Shown: positions 44,594 through 53,999 of the stretch, piece after piece
Numbering within the stretch: position 1 is the stretch's first letter
Layout: each line of letters begins with the position of its first letter
From: Niallia circulans
Lineage (GTDB): Bacteria > Bacillota > Bacilli > Bacillales > Cytobacillaceae
NCBI RefSeq assembly: GCF_007273535.1
Contig: NZ_RIBP01000004.1
Coordinates: forward strand, 310,001 to 374,000
Length of the DNA: 64,000 nucleotides
Direction: 5' to 3'
Notes under the pieces: generated by a model
The model's database searches: none
The model's input: only the letters and a program-made list of their open reading frames with translations
What the model was told of the DNA's origin: nothing
Position numbers and translations under genes: made by a program

Positions 44594-46597
44594 TTAACCT
44601 GCCTTCGAACCTTGTTGAAGCTGGTACATTTGATAATACCTTCCTTTAAGCTCCATCAATTCTTCATGATTTCCTTTTTCTACTATTTGACCGTGATCAA
44701 GAACAATTATTTGATCAGCATTACGGATTGTTGAAAGACGATGGGCAATAATAAACGTCGTTCTGCCCTTTTTGAGAACCTCCATTGCCTGCTGGATAAT
44801 CTGCTCTGTTTCCGTATCAATACTGCTTGTTGCTTCATCCAAGATGAGGATAGCAGGATCAAAGGCAAGTGCGCGTGCAAAGGAAATGAGCTGGCGCTGG
44901 CCACTCGACAACGTGCTTCCCTTTTCAATAACAGGTTCATCATAGCCTTTCTCAAGGTTTTTGAGAACTCGATCTGCCCCAACATCCTTTAATGCTTTTT
45001 CGACTATCTCTCTTGTAATGGCAGGATTGTTAAGGGTTACATTTGAGGCAATCGTTCCTTTAAAGAGAAACGGGTCTTGCAAAACAATACCCATATGCTT
45101 CCTTAAATCCTGTCTCGACATTTCGGAAATATCCATACCATCAATCGTTATTTTACCTGACTGGATATCATAAAAACGGAACAATAAATTCATGATAGAA
45201 CTCTTCCCTGAACCGGTGTGCCCAACAAGTGCGACCGTATCTCCATGCTGCGCCTCAAATGAAATGTCTTTTAAGACATATTCATCCTCCTTATAAGCAA
45301 AGTTAACGTGTTCAAATGCAACATTGCCTTTATATCTCGTTATGCTTGGGCTTGCTACGTCAATACCGTCCTCACGAAGCAATTCAAATACTCTGTCACC
45401 TGCAACTAGTGCCTGCTCTAAATTTGCCAATTGATTGACAATTCCCTGCACTGGCTGAAACAAGCGGTTAATATAATCCACAAACGCGTAAAGAACACCT
45501 AATGAAATGGCAGAGGATACACTTAATGTCTGCCCTGCAACAAACCAGATAAATGCTACAAAAATAAGGTTTCTGAGTACAGCGACTAAATTATGTGAAG
45601 TCAAGCTGTTCAAATTAAGCATTTTGTTCTGGTACTTAAAATGCTCTTCATTTAGGGTCTCAAATTCACTAGAGGTTTGTTTTTCCTTGCCAAATGCCTG
45701 AATGATATTCATCCCTTGAATGGATTCATTCACCATTCCGTTAATATCACTGATTCTTGCTCTAATAACATGATTATATTTTGCTGCAAATCGTCTGTAT
45801 CCGATCATCCATAAATACAGGATCGGCAGCAGCACAAGACAAATCGCCGCAAGCTTCGCATTAAGGATAAATAATGCAACGTATATACCAATAATATAAA
45901 TACCGCTTGAAAAGAAGTTAGAAAGAACTGTCACATACAGCTCTCTGATTGCTTCTGTATCATTTGTTACTCTTGCAACAACCTTGCCTGCTGGCAGGTT
46001 ATCGAAGTATTTAATTGGCATCCGCTGAATTTGGGCAAATACGTCCTCTCTCATCTTCTGAATTATTCTGTTTGCAGATTTCTGCAAGTAGAGATGCTGT
46101 CCATATTGAAATATGGAAGCAATAATAACAAGCCCGAAATAAAAGGCAAGCAATTTAATAATCGAAGGCACTTCTAGTTTAAAGAATGCAAAGACATCCT
46201 CCATACTGAGACGCTCTGCTTCATACTTGGCAATATCACTGCCTGAGGAAATCGTCAAGACTCCATCTTTATAGCTTCTTTCTCCATCAAAGCGAATGTC
46301 TTCTTGTACAAACAAGAAGTTCCTTCCGACTTGAAAAATCCTCGCATCCGCTGTATCATTTTCTCCTGTCGGCTTAACTTTCGTGTACAAATTGCCGTCA
46401 TACTCGACTGCTCCTGTACTTGAGGTAGTTTCATACCATTTATTTTCAATCCCCATAATATGGTCATCAATAATTTTTTTGGCGATAAATGGTCCAGCTA
46501 AATCTGCAACAACCGCTATCGTGAGCATGATGAGAGCGAATATTATTATTTTTTTAAATTGTAATGCATATTGAAGCAATCTTCTTCCAGTGCTCAT
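44594..46597 (-). CDS. bmrD: Multidrug ABC exporter subunit BmrD (YheH)
   Basis: The 667-residue half-transporter has six membrane spans, with an unusual roughly 100-residue insert after the first span (residues 35-140) as in B. subtilis BmrD. The nucleotide-binding domain has Walker A GHTGSGKSS near residue 455, signature LSSGQRQL near 557 and Walker B AILILDEATSSID near 578 with the catalytic Glu intact. It pairs with BmrC to export drugs such as Hoechst 33342 and doxorubicin in B. subtilis. It overlaps bmrC by ATGA. Confidence 0.94.
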   Translation of the reverse strand: MSTGRRLLQYALQFKKIIIFALIMLTIAVVADLAGPFIAKKIIDDHIMGIENKWYETTSSTGAVEYDGNLYTKVKPTGENDTADARIFQVGRNFLFVQEDIRFDGERSYKDGVLTISSGSDIAKYEAERLSMEDVFAFFKLEVPSIIKLLAFYFGLVIIASIFQYGQHLYLQKSANRIIQKMREDVFAQIQRMPIKYFDNLPAGKVVARVTNDTEAIRELYVTVLSNFFSSGIYIIGIYVALFILNAKLAAICLVLLPILYLWMIGYRRFAAKYNHVIRARISDINGMVNESIQGMNIIQAFGKEKQTSSEFETLNEEHFKYQNKMLNLNSLTSHNLVAVLRNLIFVAFIWFVAGQTLSVSSAISLGVLYAFVDYINRLFQPVQGIVNQLANLEQALVAGDRVFELLREDGIDVASPSITRYKGNVAFEHVNFAYKEDEYVLKDISFEAQHGDTVALVGHTGSGKSSIMNLLFRFYDIQSGKITIDGMDISEMSRQDLRKHMGIVLQDPFLFKGTIASNVTLNNPAITREIVEKALKDVGADRVLKNLEKGYDEPVIEKGSTLSSGQRQLISFARALAFDPAILILDEATSSIDTETEQIIQQAMEVLKKGRTTFIIAHRLSTIRNADQIIVLDHGQIVEKGNHEELMELKGRYYQMYQLQQGSKAG

Positions 46598-48360
46598 GCT
46601 TGCACCTCAATCCCTGTAGACTGTTCCGTTTTTGTTTGCTGGATTTCAAACTGTTCTTTATACCAGCCGTTTTTTTGCAGCAGCTGTTCATGTGAGCCAT
46701 GCTCTATAATTCTTCCGTCTTCTAGGACGATAATTTGGTCTGCATGCTGAACCGCTGTCATTCTATGTGTTGTGATAATTGTTGTTTTCCCTGAACGTTC
46801 TTTTTTAATATTTTGGATAATATTTTGTTCTGTTTTGGCATCAACTGCAGATAAGGAATCGTCCAAAATCAGAATTTCAGGATTTCTAATTAACGCTCGC
46901 GCGATTGAAATCCGTTGTTTTTGTCCGCCAGATAAAGCAACACCCTTTTCTCCCACAAGCGTTTCCAATCCTTCTGGCAGCATTTCAATATCCTGGTTAA
47001 ATGAAGCTAAGCGAATTGCTTCATCTAGCTGACTTTCCGTTGCACGCTCTAAATTCCCAAATAGGATATTTTCTTTCACTGTTTTTGAAAACAGAACATG
47101 ATCTTGCGGTACATAGCCAATCCAGCTACGGAGCTTTTGCAAATTTATTTCGTCAATGCTCGTGCCATTGATCGATAATTCTCCTGCACCTTTTGGATAC
47201 TCTCTCAGCAGCTGCTTCACCAATGTTGTCTTACCGCTACCGGTTTTCCCGACAACCCCAATTGTTTCACCTCTGTTAACCCGCAAATTAATATCGTTAA
47301 GATTAACAACGGCAGATGACGGGTACTGGAATTGTACTGCATTAAATAATATAACGTCAGGAACAACTACTTCATTTCCTGTACTAGGATTTACGACATC
47401 AGGCTCATAATCTAATGTTTCCTGCACCCTGTCTAATGAAGCGTTTCCTCTTTGCATGACATTCATTAATTCACCAATCGCAAACATTGGCCATACAATC
47501 ATTCCAAGGTAGACGTTAAAGCTAACAAGCTGACCAATGGTAATTTGCTGCTGAAAAACCAGATAGGACCCGTAACCTAGGCCAATAATATAGCTCAGCC
47601 CAACAAGGATACGAATCGTTGGTTCAAATAAAGAATCAATCTTTGCAACCTGAATATTTTTGTTATAAACATCCTCTGTCATCTCATGAAATTCTTTTTC
47701 ATCATCCTTCTCCAATACATATGCCCGAATAACACGGACACCACCGATTGACTGAAGGACTTGATCATTTAAATCTCCAAAAGCATCCTGAGCCTCTGTA
47801 AATCGTTTATGAATTCGATCACCGTATATTTTCATGATGATAGCCATAATCGGCAGTGGCAATATCGCTGCAAGTGTCAGCTTCCAGCTGACTAAAAGGC
47901 ACATCGTAATAAGAATGGTAATCATAAACGCTGTCGAATCAATCAATGTTAATATCCCGAATCCCGCTGTAATACTAATTGCCTTCAAGTCATTTGTCGC
48001 CCTTGCCATTAAATCACCAGTACGGTTTTTTTGAAAAAATGTCGGTGTCATTTTAAGCAAGTGTCCCATGAAATTACTCCGCAGCTTTCGCTCTAACACA
48101 AAAGCTCCGCCAAACAGCTTATACATCCAAAAATAGGTTATTGCATATGAGCTGATTGTGATGATTGCTACCGCAGCAATATATTGCATTGTCTTAACGC
48201 TTGTTAACGAACCTACATTAATTTCGTCAATAAACATTCCGAGAATTTGCGGCGGCAAAATATCGATAACGCCCACAAGGATAAGTAACGTGATAGCTAT
48301 CGTATATCTTTTCCAGTGTTCTTTAAAAAACCATTTTAATTTAAATAAAATCGAAAACAT
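46594..48360 (-). CDS. bmrC: Multidrug ABC exporter subunit BmrC (YheI)
   Basis: The 588-residue half-transporter has six spans (residues 1-300) and an ATPase domain with Walker A GKTGSGKTT near 375, signature LSGGQKQR near 479 and Walker B EILILDDSLSAVD near 500. The catalytic Glu after Walker B is Asp here, as in B. subtilis BmrC, so this half carries the degenerate site of an asymmetric pair. Ribosome site AGGGGAG precedes the ATG. A leader peptide and attenuator lie upstream. Confidence 0.94.
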   Translation of the reverse strand: MFSILFKLKWFFKEHWKRYTIAITLLILVGVIDILPPQILGMFIDEINVGSLTSVKTMQYIAAVAIITISSYAITYFWMYKLFGGAFVLERKLRSNFMGHLLKMTPTFFQKNRTGDLMARATNDLKAISITAGFGILTLIDSTAFMITILITMCLLVSWKLTLAAILPLPIMAIIMKIYGDRIHKRFTEAQDAFGDLNDQVLQSIGGVRVIRAYVLEKDDEKEFHEMTEDVYNKNIQVAKIDSLFEPTIRILVGLSYIIGLGYGSYLVFQQQITIGQLVSFNVYLGMIVWPMFAIGELMNVMQRGNASLDRVQETLDYEPDVVNPSTGNEVVVPDVILFNAVQFQYPSSAVVNLNDINLRVNRGETIGVVGKTGSGKTTLVKQLLREYPKGAGELSINGTSIDEINLQKLRSWIGYVPQDHVLFSKTVKENILFGNLERATESQLDEAIRLASFNQDIEMLPEGLETLVGEKGVALSGGQKQRISIARALIRNPEILILDDSLSAVDAKTEQNIIQNIKKERSGKTTIITTHRMTAVQHADQIIVLEDGRIIEHGSHEQLLQKNGWYKEQFEIQQTKTEQSTGIEVQA

Positions 48361-48521
48361 ATTTTTCTCCCCTCATCTCACAAAACTTAACTAGCCGCTT
48401 TCCAGATCCATTCTGTTTGCTCCAAAACTTCTGTTACTTACAATCATTAACATCTTCCTCCTTAAATTTTCAGTAATATATATAGAAAAGAGGCAAATTA
48501 TTATTTCCCTCTATTTCTCCA

Positions 48522-48566
48522 ACACAAAAAAAGAGACAGACCGCCCCATGCGATCTGTCTCTTTTG
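48522..48566 (-). terminator. Attenuator terminator in the bmrCD leader
   Basis: On the minus strand AAAAGAGACAGATCGC pairs with GCGGTCTGTCTCTTTT (one mismatch region) and is followed by a T run. It lies between the leader peptide and bmrC, 160 bp before the bmrC start, with no complete gene ahead of it. This placement marks an attenuator. Confidence 0.75.
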
Positions 48567-48619
48567 ATGCTTGCCATTTAACATAAAGCCGAAAATATTC
48601 GGCAATTATCTTTTGTGCA

Positions 48620-48697
48620 TCAATTATCCAGATAGAAGCTAAGGCCACTGATATATAAAATTCCAAGGTTGATATCCATCATTTTGTTGTTCCACAT
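48620..48697 (-). CDS. Leader peptide of bmrCD (bmrB-like position)
   Basis: A 25-codon frame opens with ATG behind GGGAGGCGACTGAT and begins MWNNKMMDINLGILYISGLS. It ends about 55 bases before the attenuator stem. Its stop codon lies inside the left arm (TTGATGC) of a hairpin closed by GCATCAA, so ribosome position could change folding. B. subtilis bmrCD is controlled by ribosome-mediated attenuation at bmrB; this peptide is shorter and I see no clear sequence match, so equivalence is by position. Confidence 0.65.
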   Translation of the reverse strand: MWNNKMMDINLGILYISGLSFYLDN

Positions 48698-48746
48698 ATC
48701 AGTCGCCTCCCTTCTTTTCATTAATTTTCCAATATAATATAATTGA

Positions 48747-48775
48747 AGATTAACACGCTCCAATATTAAAGTCAA
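48747..48775 (-). promoter_or_regulatory. Sigma-A promoter of the bmrCD leader
   Basis: On the minus strand TTGACT (48770-48775) and TAATCT (48747-48752) are 17 bp apart, 50 bp before the leader peptide. The rest of the gap up to 49001 shows nothing more. Confidence 0.7.
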
Positions 48776-49001
48776 TTGCTAATATTTCGACAAATACCGC
48801 TTGTAATTGGAGACCTATTACCTTCCTCCCCTATTTCAGTATACTTATTCCTCCTTAAGTCGGAGTTACTTTAGTATTTAAGTCACGTTTTTTCTTAACA
48901 AAGTTTAACCAACAGCGATTCGGGTACTTGAATGTTACATAACAAAGATTAATAATGGACGATTATCTTTAAAACAACAGGTAGAAAAAGGAGCGAGAAT
49001 A

Positions 49002-49295
49002 ATGGAGACATTTTTGAAAAGGGTAACTCTTCATGAAAATATGACGGTAAAGGATATTCTTTCCTTTTATGAGGCAACAAAAAAATTCAATGTAAAGTGT
49101 CAGCTTTTATGCAGTAAACACGTTGTGGAGACAACCAGCCTTCCTAAGCTTGTTTCTTTTTTCTTAACAGCAGGATCAAAGCAGGATATCCAAATTAAAT
49201 TAGAAGGAACACAGGCCAACTCTTTCTGGAAGAGCCTCGTATCTAATAAGGAAAATTCGTTCTTAAAGGCCTATAACCAAAATGGCATAGCTTAA
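49002..49295 (+). CDS. HPr-fold-like small protein without the phosphorylation sites
   Basis: The 97-residue protein follows the HPr pattern over residues 10-85: a helix-like VKDILSFYEATKKFN, the strand VKCQLLCSKHVVET, the second helix LPKLVSFFLTAGSKQ and the strand DIQIKLEGTQ. The active His of HPr (GxHARP) is not present, nor is a Ser-46 equivalent I can place. It therefore cannot act as a normal PTS carrier; a regulatory or structural role is possible. ATG follows AAAGGAGCGAG. Assignment to the fold is by eye. Confidence 0.55.
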   Translation: METFLKRVTLHENMTVKDILSFYEATKKFNVKCQLLCSKHVVETTSLPKLVSFFLTAGSKQDIQIKLEGTQANSFWKSLVSNKENSFLKAYNQNGIA

Positions 49296-49297
49296 AT

Positions 49298-49340
49298 AAT
49301 AAAAAGCTTGAAATGCATCCATTTCAAGCTTTTTATTATC
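49298..49340. terminator. Bidirectional terminator
   Basis: AAAAAGCTTGAAATG pairs with CATTTCAAGCTTTTT around a 4-base loop. Confidence 0.85.
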
Positions 49341-49360
49341 CATCAGATACTTACTATTTA

Positions 49361-49819
49361 TCATGACTGCGCTGTCGACAATTCCTGGAATCGCTCCATC
49401 GACTCTTTTTCGTCAAAGCTTGAAAAGATGCGGAAATGATCTTCATCAATAATTCTGAAATGCTGGCTGATGATGTTCTGCTGAAGAATAAATCCGTTTT
49501 TCCTGTCTGCTTCACGCCACCATACTTTACCGCCAAGTGTCTTTTCCTTTCTGTAGTCCATGCCGTCACGTGCTACTGTTTCCAACACTTCTAACGGCTC
49601 ATTCCCAAACAAGAAACGCACTGTTTCTGTTTCTCTGAATAAAGCACAAACTGCCACAACAGTCGACCAGCCTGCATACAATCTGCCTTTTTCAATTTGA
49701 ACGAGAGTTTTTTTTGATAAACCAATAACTTCAGCCATCTTGTCCTGAGTGTAGCCTGCCTCAGTCCGTATTAAGCGCATTTTTTCCGATACATTAAAAA
49801 TAATCTCTTCTCTTGTCAA
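49361..49819 (-). CDS. XRE-type transcriptional regulator with C-terminal extension
   Basis: The 152-residue protein has a Cro-type helix-turn-helix at residues 10-65 (KMRLIRTEAGYTQDKMAEVIGLSKKTLVQIEKGR). A C-terminal domain of about 75 residues, with GGKVWWREADRKNGFILQQNIISQHFRI, is unlike simple phage repressors and may sense a signal. I recognise similar proteins only vaguely. The neighbours do not reveal the target. Confidence 0.75.
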   Translation of the reverse strand: MTREEIIFNVSEKMRLIRTEAGYTQDKMAEVIGLSKKTLVQIEKGRLYAGWSTVVAVCALFRETETVRFLFGNEPLEVLETVARDGMDYRKEKTLGGKVWWREADRKNGFILQQNIISQHFRIIDEDHFRIFSSFDEKESMERFQELSTAQS

Positions 49820-49970
49820 AATGCATTCATTCCCTTATTAGTTATGTGTAATTTTACACTTGTACTTTTATTATAAGCCTATAAAAGGCAAATTTCAATT
49901 TTTAGCTTGTTGAATTTCAGTGTAATTGTTATCGAAGAAAAAATGCCTGCTAAATAGCAGACATGTTTCT

Positions 49971-51251
49971 TTAATGCTGTTTGTAATTTTTCAATATATC
50001 CTGCAGCTTTTCTCCATGTTTAACCATTTCTTCGGCAGCATTTGTTACATTTGCGATTGCTGTAATTTGTTCATCCGTTGAAGAGGCCACTTCCTCGACA
50101 GATGCTGCGTTTGATTCAGATACAGCGGAAATAGCTGAAATAGATTGGAGAATATGACTATTCTGCTCTACTACTGTCTTAAGCTCTGCACCAAGATCTT
50201 GGACTGCATGAATCGTTTCATTAACAGCTGAGGATATGTTAGTGAATTCATTTTCAGTGCCATTAACCGCGTTATTTAATTCCTCTGATTGTGTAGTAGT
50301 TTCAAATAATGCCTGGACTGTTTTTTCCGTTTCCTTTTCAATAGACTGAATCATTTCCTGAATTTGCTTTGTCGCAAGGTTTGTTCCTTCTGCAAGCTTT
50401 CTGACCTCACTTGCTACAACAGAGAATCCTTTGCCATGCTCACCTGCTCTGGCTGCTTCAATACTGGCATTCAATGCAAGCAGGTTCGTTTGATCTGAAA
50501 TTCGGTCAATTGTAACAGTAATATTGGATATATCGAGAATTTTTGTATAAAGGCTCGATATTCCCACACTCACTTCGTCTGTAGCCCTTTTTGCAAGCTC
50601 ATTCGATTTTTTCAGCTGATTGATCATTACTTGACCTTTTTTGGTTGCCGACTCTGAAACTTGAGCAGCATCCTTAATCTGATCATTTTTTTCATTCATT
50701 TTATTAATTGAATTATTTAATCTGCCCATTTCCTTGTTTACATCTTCTAATTCAGCCGCCTGCTCGCCAGCCCCATGAGCCATATCTCCCATTGCTCTGC
50801 TTATTTCCTCTGAGCTTGCAGACGTTTGCTCCGCAACTGCTGATAGTTCTGCTGATGATTCAAGAATTAAATTACTGATATTGCTGCTTTGACCAAGCAA
50901 ATATTCAAGCTGGCCTTTTAAACTTTCTATGCTCAAAGCTAGCTTGCCAACCTCATCCTTAGAAGTATGAGAAATCTCCTGTACATCCAGATTGCCCTCC
51001 GATAGCCTCATGAAGGATTCGCTTACATTTGCTAATATCACAAATTTCCTTCTCCATGCTATGTAGAATACTGCTGAAAGTACAACTGCTGAAAGGATTA
51101 CTGTTGCTCCAATCAAAGCAAGCGGCTGTGTAAAGCCATTTTGTAACGCGTAATATCCTGCCATACCAGAAGCGGCTGCACCAACAACGATAACTATAAA
51201 TACAAGTGCCACCATTTTCGCCAATAAGCTTTCCCTCTTTTTCACTACCAT
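49971..51251 (-). CDS. Methyl-accepting chemotaxis-type protein without an external sensor
   Basis: The 426-residue protein has two adjacent membrane helices (about residues 12-32 and 38-62) with only a short loop between them. A HAMP-like linker (65-115) and a full signalling domain (about 140-425) follow, with the hairpin tip [38 protein letters not shown]. With no extracellular domain, it must sense through the membrane, the cytosol or a partner. GGGAGATAG precedes the ATG. No che genes are nearby. Confidence 0.88.
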   Translation of the reverse strand: MVVKKRESLLAKMVALVFIVIVVGAAASGMAGYYALQNGFTQPLALIGATVILSAVVLSAVFYIAWRRKFVILANVSESFMRLSEGNLDVQEISHTSKDEVGKLALSIESLKGQLEYLLGQSSNISNLILESSAELSAVAEQTSASSEEISRAMGDMAHGAGEQAAELEDVNKEMGRLNNSINKMNEKNDQIKDAAQVSESATKKGQVMINQLKKSNELAKRATDEVSVGISSLYTKILDISNITVTIDRISDQTNLLALNASIEAARAGEHGKGFSVVASEVRKLAEGTNLATKQIQEMIQSIEKETEKTVQALFETTTQSEELNNAVNGTENEFTNISSAVNETIHAVQDLGAELKTVVEQNSHILQSISAISAVSESNAASVEEVASSTDEQITAIANVTNAAEEMVKHGEKLQDILKNYKQH

Positions 51252-51498
51252 CTATCTCCCTTCTAGCTACTGTTATTATTGAGGCACATATCTCAATAAT
51301 AAAGCGTTATCAAATGAACTTACTATAAAAACAACTACTTATTTACTAAGTCTATCGGCTTATAAAAACAAATATTAAGCTGTTTTTAAATTTTTTCTTC
51401 CTTTAAAGCATTTGCCCAATATGCTTAAACTGCGGCTTTTTTTATATCACCTGTTGTTAAAGTCGCATAAGCTAAAGGGAAAATGATCATATAAGGAA

Positions 51499-51512
51499 GG
51501 GAGTGAACTCCC
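51499..51512 (+). promoter_or_regulatory. Hairpin covering the ribosome site of the GNAT gene
   Basis: GGGAG pairs with CTCCC around a TGAA loop, directly before the TTG start at 51516. It could reduce initiation by hiding the Shine-Dalgarno bases. Confidence 0.35.
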
Positions 51513-51515
51513 ATT

Positions 51516-52070
51516 TTGCATATACCTGTAGATCAAGAAACCCATATTCGTATGCTGCTTTTACAGGACAGCAATGAACTGTTTCAACTTATTGACCAAA
51601 ATCGAGCCTATTTAAAGGAATGGCTTCCATGGATTGATCATATTATCTCTCCTTATCAATATCAGTCAATCATTCCAGATTGGCATAAACAGGTTTCGGA
51701 AAATAACGGCTTTCAAGCAGGCATTTTTTACAGAGACAAACTTGTTGGCATGATTTCACTTCAGCAGCTCGATTGGATGAGCAGGCAAGCGAGCATTGGC
51801 TATTATTTAGGCAAATCTGTGCAGGGAAAAGGAATTATGGCTAAATGTGTTGCTGCTGTCTTAAATCACGCTTTTTATTACTTGAACCTTAATCGCATTG
51901 AAATACGATGTGGTATCAGCAATGTCAAAAGCCAAGCAATTCCTAACAAGCTCCAGTTTAGAAAAGAGGGTATTATTAGAGATGGAGAATGGCTTTACGA
52001 CCATTACCATGATTTATATTTATACAGCATGCTTGAACGAGAATGGACAGCACTACACCATCGTAATTAA
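51516..52070 (+). CDS. GNAT acetyltransferase, RimJ/RimL type
   Basis: The 184-residue protein has the RimL-like opening RMLLLQDSNELFQLIDQNRAYLKEWLPW and the acetyl-CoA loop YYLGKSVQGKGIMAKCV near residue 95. The C-terminal region NRIEIRCGISNVKSQAIPNKLQFRKEG is also typical. It resembles B. subtilis YdaF, an N-acetyltransferase possibly acting on a ribosomal protein. The likely start is TTG at 51516. Target unknown. Confidence 0.85.
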   Translation: MHIPVDQETHIRMLLLQDSNELFQLIDQNRAYLKEWLPWIDHIISPYQYQSIIPDWHKQVSENNGFQAGIFYRDKLVGMISLQQLDWMSRQASIGYYLGKSVQGKGIMAKCVAAVLNHAFYYLNLNRIEIRCGISNVKSQAIPNKLQFRKEGIIRDGEWLYDHYHDLYLYSMLEREWTALHHRN

Positions 52071-52249
52071 TCCGCTTTTTTCCCCTTTCAATTTACTTTA
52101 AAAAAGAAAAATGTTTAAAAAAACCAAAAATGCGCTAATAGTTTAATGATGCGATAAACCTTAAGCTAATTCTTACTAGGAATGATTAGTTTGGTGTACA
52201 CTAATACAAACTTACGTGTATGTAGGATTAGCAGGAAAGATAATAACGA

Positions 52250-53563
52250 ATGGTGTTGAGCGCAATGATAGTATCAAATCTTCTGCTTATTTTTGTATTA
52301 ATAGCCTTCTCGGCCTTTTTTGTTGCGATTGAATTTGCCATGGTTAGGGTAAGACCAAGCCGGCTCAATCAGCTGGTGGCTGTAGGACATAAAAACGCCG
52401 CTTCAGCCAAAACGATAACTACCCATTTAGACAGCTACCTATCTGCATGCCAGCTCGGTATAACTATTACCTCGCTCGGCCTTGGCTGGTTAGGTGAGCC
52501 AACTGTACTGAAGTTAATGGCGCCTGTTGTGGAAAAGCTGCAGCTACCTGATTCTGCCGCACACATTATTTCATTTGTGCTGGCATTTTCCATTGTAACG
52601 TATATTAATGTTGTGATTGGAGAGCTTTTTCCAAAGTCTATTGCAATTGGATATGCAGAAAAAGTTACTTTGGTTTTGTCTAAACCGCTGATTATATTCT
52701 ACAAGTTGACCTTCCCTTTCATCTGGGTTCTGAATAATGCGGCAAGGTTAGTTGCCCGCCTATATGGTGTCAAAAGCACGGACGCAAATGAAAATGCCCT
52801 TTCAGAGGAAGAGCTTCAGCTTATCTTAAAGGAAAGCTACCAAACTGGGGAAATAAACAGGACTGAATACCGCTATGTCCAACGCATTTTTGAATTCGAT
52901 AACAGGATTGCAAATGAAGTAATGGTTCCACGCACCGAAATGGCTGTCTTGTCCGAAGATATGCCACTTAAGGATGCGATCACTTCCATCAGCTCCCAAC
53001 GCTACACAAGATACCCGATTACAAAGGATGGTGATAAGGACGCTATCGTCGGGTTTATTCATGCAAAACAGATTTTGACCGATTGTATAAGAAATAGCTG
53101 TAAGGAAGAAACCCCATTAAAAGAATATATACAACCGATTATCCATGTAATGGAAACAATTCCTATCCAACTGCTTTTATTAAGAATGCAGAAGGAACGA
53201 ATCTCCATCGCAATTCTCCATGATGAGTTTGGCGGCACAGCTGGCCTTGTTACTGTCGAGGATATATTAGAAGAAATAGTTGGTGACATTATGGATGAAT
53301 TTGATGTCGATGAATTACCTTCCATTCAAAAAATCGGCGAAAACCATTTTAGGTTTGATTCTAAACTTCATATAAATGAAGTAAGCAATCTGCTTGGCAT
53401 TTCGATTGAAAATGATGGTGTTCATACAATCGGAGGATGGCTTCTTTATAAAAAGCCTGACATAAGCCTTGGTGATTCAATTGAATATGAGGGCTTTCAT
53501 TTTCAAGCAATTGATATTCAAAATGGACACATATCTTCTATTGAAGTAATGAAAGAAGTATAG
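52250..53563 (+). CDS. CNNM/CorC-type (HlyC-like) membrane protein 1
   Basis: The 437-residue protein has a DUF21 membrane domain (residues 1-190; TSLGLGWLGEPTV is typical), a pair of CBS domains (about 205-330; VMVPRTEMAVL begins the pair) and a C-terminal CorC_HlyC domain (about 345-430). GTAGLVTVEDILEEIVGDIMDEFD links the parts. Such proteins are implicated in magnesium efflux or homeostasis. GCAGGAAAGA precedes the ATG. A second paralogue follows at 54000. Confidence 0.9.
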   Translation: MVLSAMIVSNLLLIFVLIAFSAFFVAIEFAMVRVRPSRLNQLVAVGHKNAASAKTITTHLDSYLSACQLGITITSLGLGWLGEPTVLKLMAPVVEKLQLPDSAAHIISFVLAFSIVTYINVVIGELFPKSIAIGYAEKVTLVLSKPLIIFYKLTFPFIWVLNNAARLVARLYGVKSTDANENALSEEELQLILKESYQTGEINRTEYRYVQRIFEFDNRIANEVMVPRTEMAVLSEDMPLKDAITSISSQRYTRYPITKDGDKDAIVGFIHAKQILTDCIRNSCKEETPLKEYIQPIIHVMETIPIQLLLLRMQKERISIAILHDEFGGTAGLVTVEDILEEIVGDIMDEFDVDELPSIQKIGENHFRFDSKLHINEVSNLLGISIENDGVHTIGGWLLYKKPDISLGDSIEYEGFHFQAIDIQNGHISSIEVMKEV

Positions 53564-53568
53564 CTTTA

Positions 53569-53612
53569 CATAAATCGGCAGCCTTATTTATATGGCTGCC
53601 CTTTAAAAAAGG
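53569..53612 (+). terminator. Terminator of CNNM gene 1
   Basis: GGCAGCC pairs with GGCTGCC around TTATTTATAT. The tail is CTTTAAAAAA, so it is not a classical T run. Confidence 0.55.
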
Positions 53613-53718
53613 GACAAAATGTCTTTTTTACCTTAAACATATTTTTACTTCTCTCACATAAAATGATAAATAAGAGCCATAATCAATTAATAAACTGAAA
53701 ATTGAGATATTACATCGT

Positions 53719-53748
53719 TTGACTGCGCAGTTTGGCTTAAAGTATAAT
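53719..53748 (+). promoter_or_regulatory. Strong sigma-A promoter of CNNM gene 2
   Basis: TTGACT (53719-53724) and a perfect TATAAT (53743-53748) are separated by 18 bp. Confidence 0.8.
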
Positions 53749-53754
53749 TGTTAA

Positions 53755-53999
53755 TACATCTAACGGAAAGATTGAGGTGGTAAGATGGGATCGTAACTTT
53801 AAAAAGAACCTCTGATTCTTTTCCTATAATTGATCATATCCTAAAACCTACAATCAGCAACCTAACAAACTGGAATAGATCGATATATTAAAAGAAATCA
53901 GAATATCAGCAGATATATTACGTACAGCCATAAAAAACTTAATACATGTATTAATCAGGAGGTGACTCCTTACTCGCATCCGCGGGATAGGGAAACTTA
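53755..53999 (+). promoter_or_regulatory. Long leader of CNNM gene 2, candidate regulatory RNA
   Basis: About 245 bases separate the promoter from the TTG start. Early on, a strong ribosome site (GAGGTGG) serves a three-codon frame MGS-stop at about 53785-53796. Near the end, AGGAG and CTCCT enclose a GNRA-type loop GTGA (53957-53970), sequestering a perfect Shine-Dalgarno sequence. I could not match it to the M-box or the yybP-ykoY manganese riboswitch. Confidence 0.45.

Noticed and set aside
48391..48447. An 18-codon frame between the attenuator and bmrC
   Set aside because: An AGGAGG precedes it, but the peptide is very short and lies past the terminator; it could be a second leader, but evidence is too thin.
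53755..53999. An M-box or yybP-ykoY riboswitch
   Set aside because: The conserved cores of both classes could not be found by eye, so it is left as an unassigned leader.
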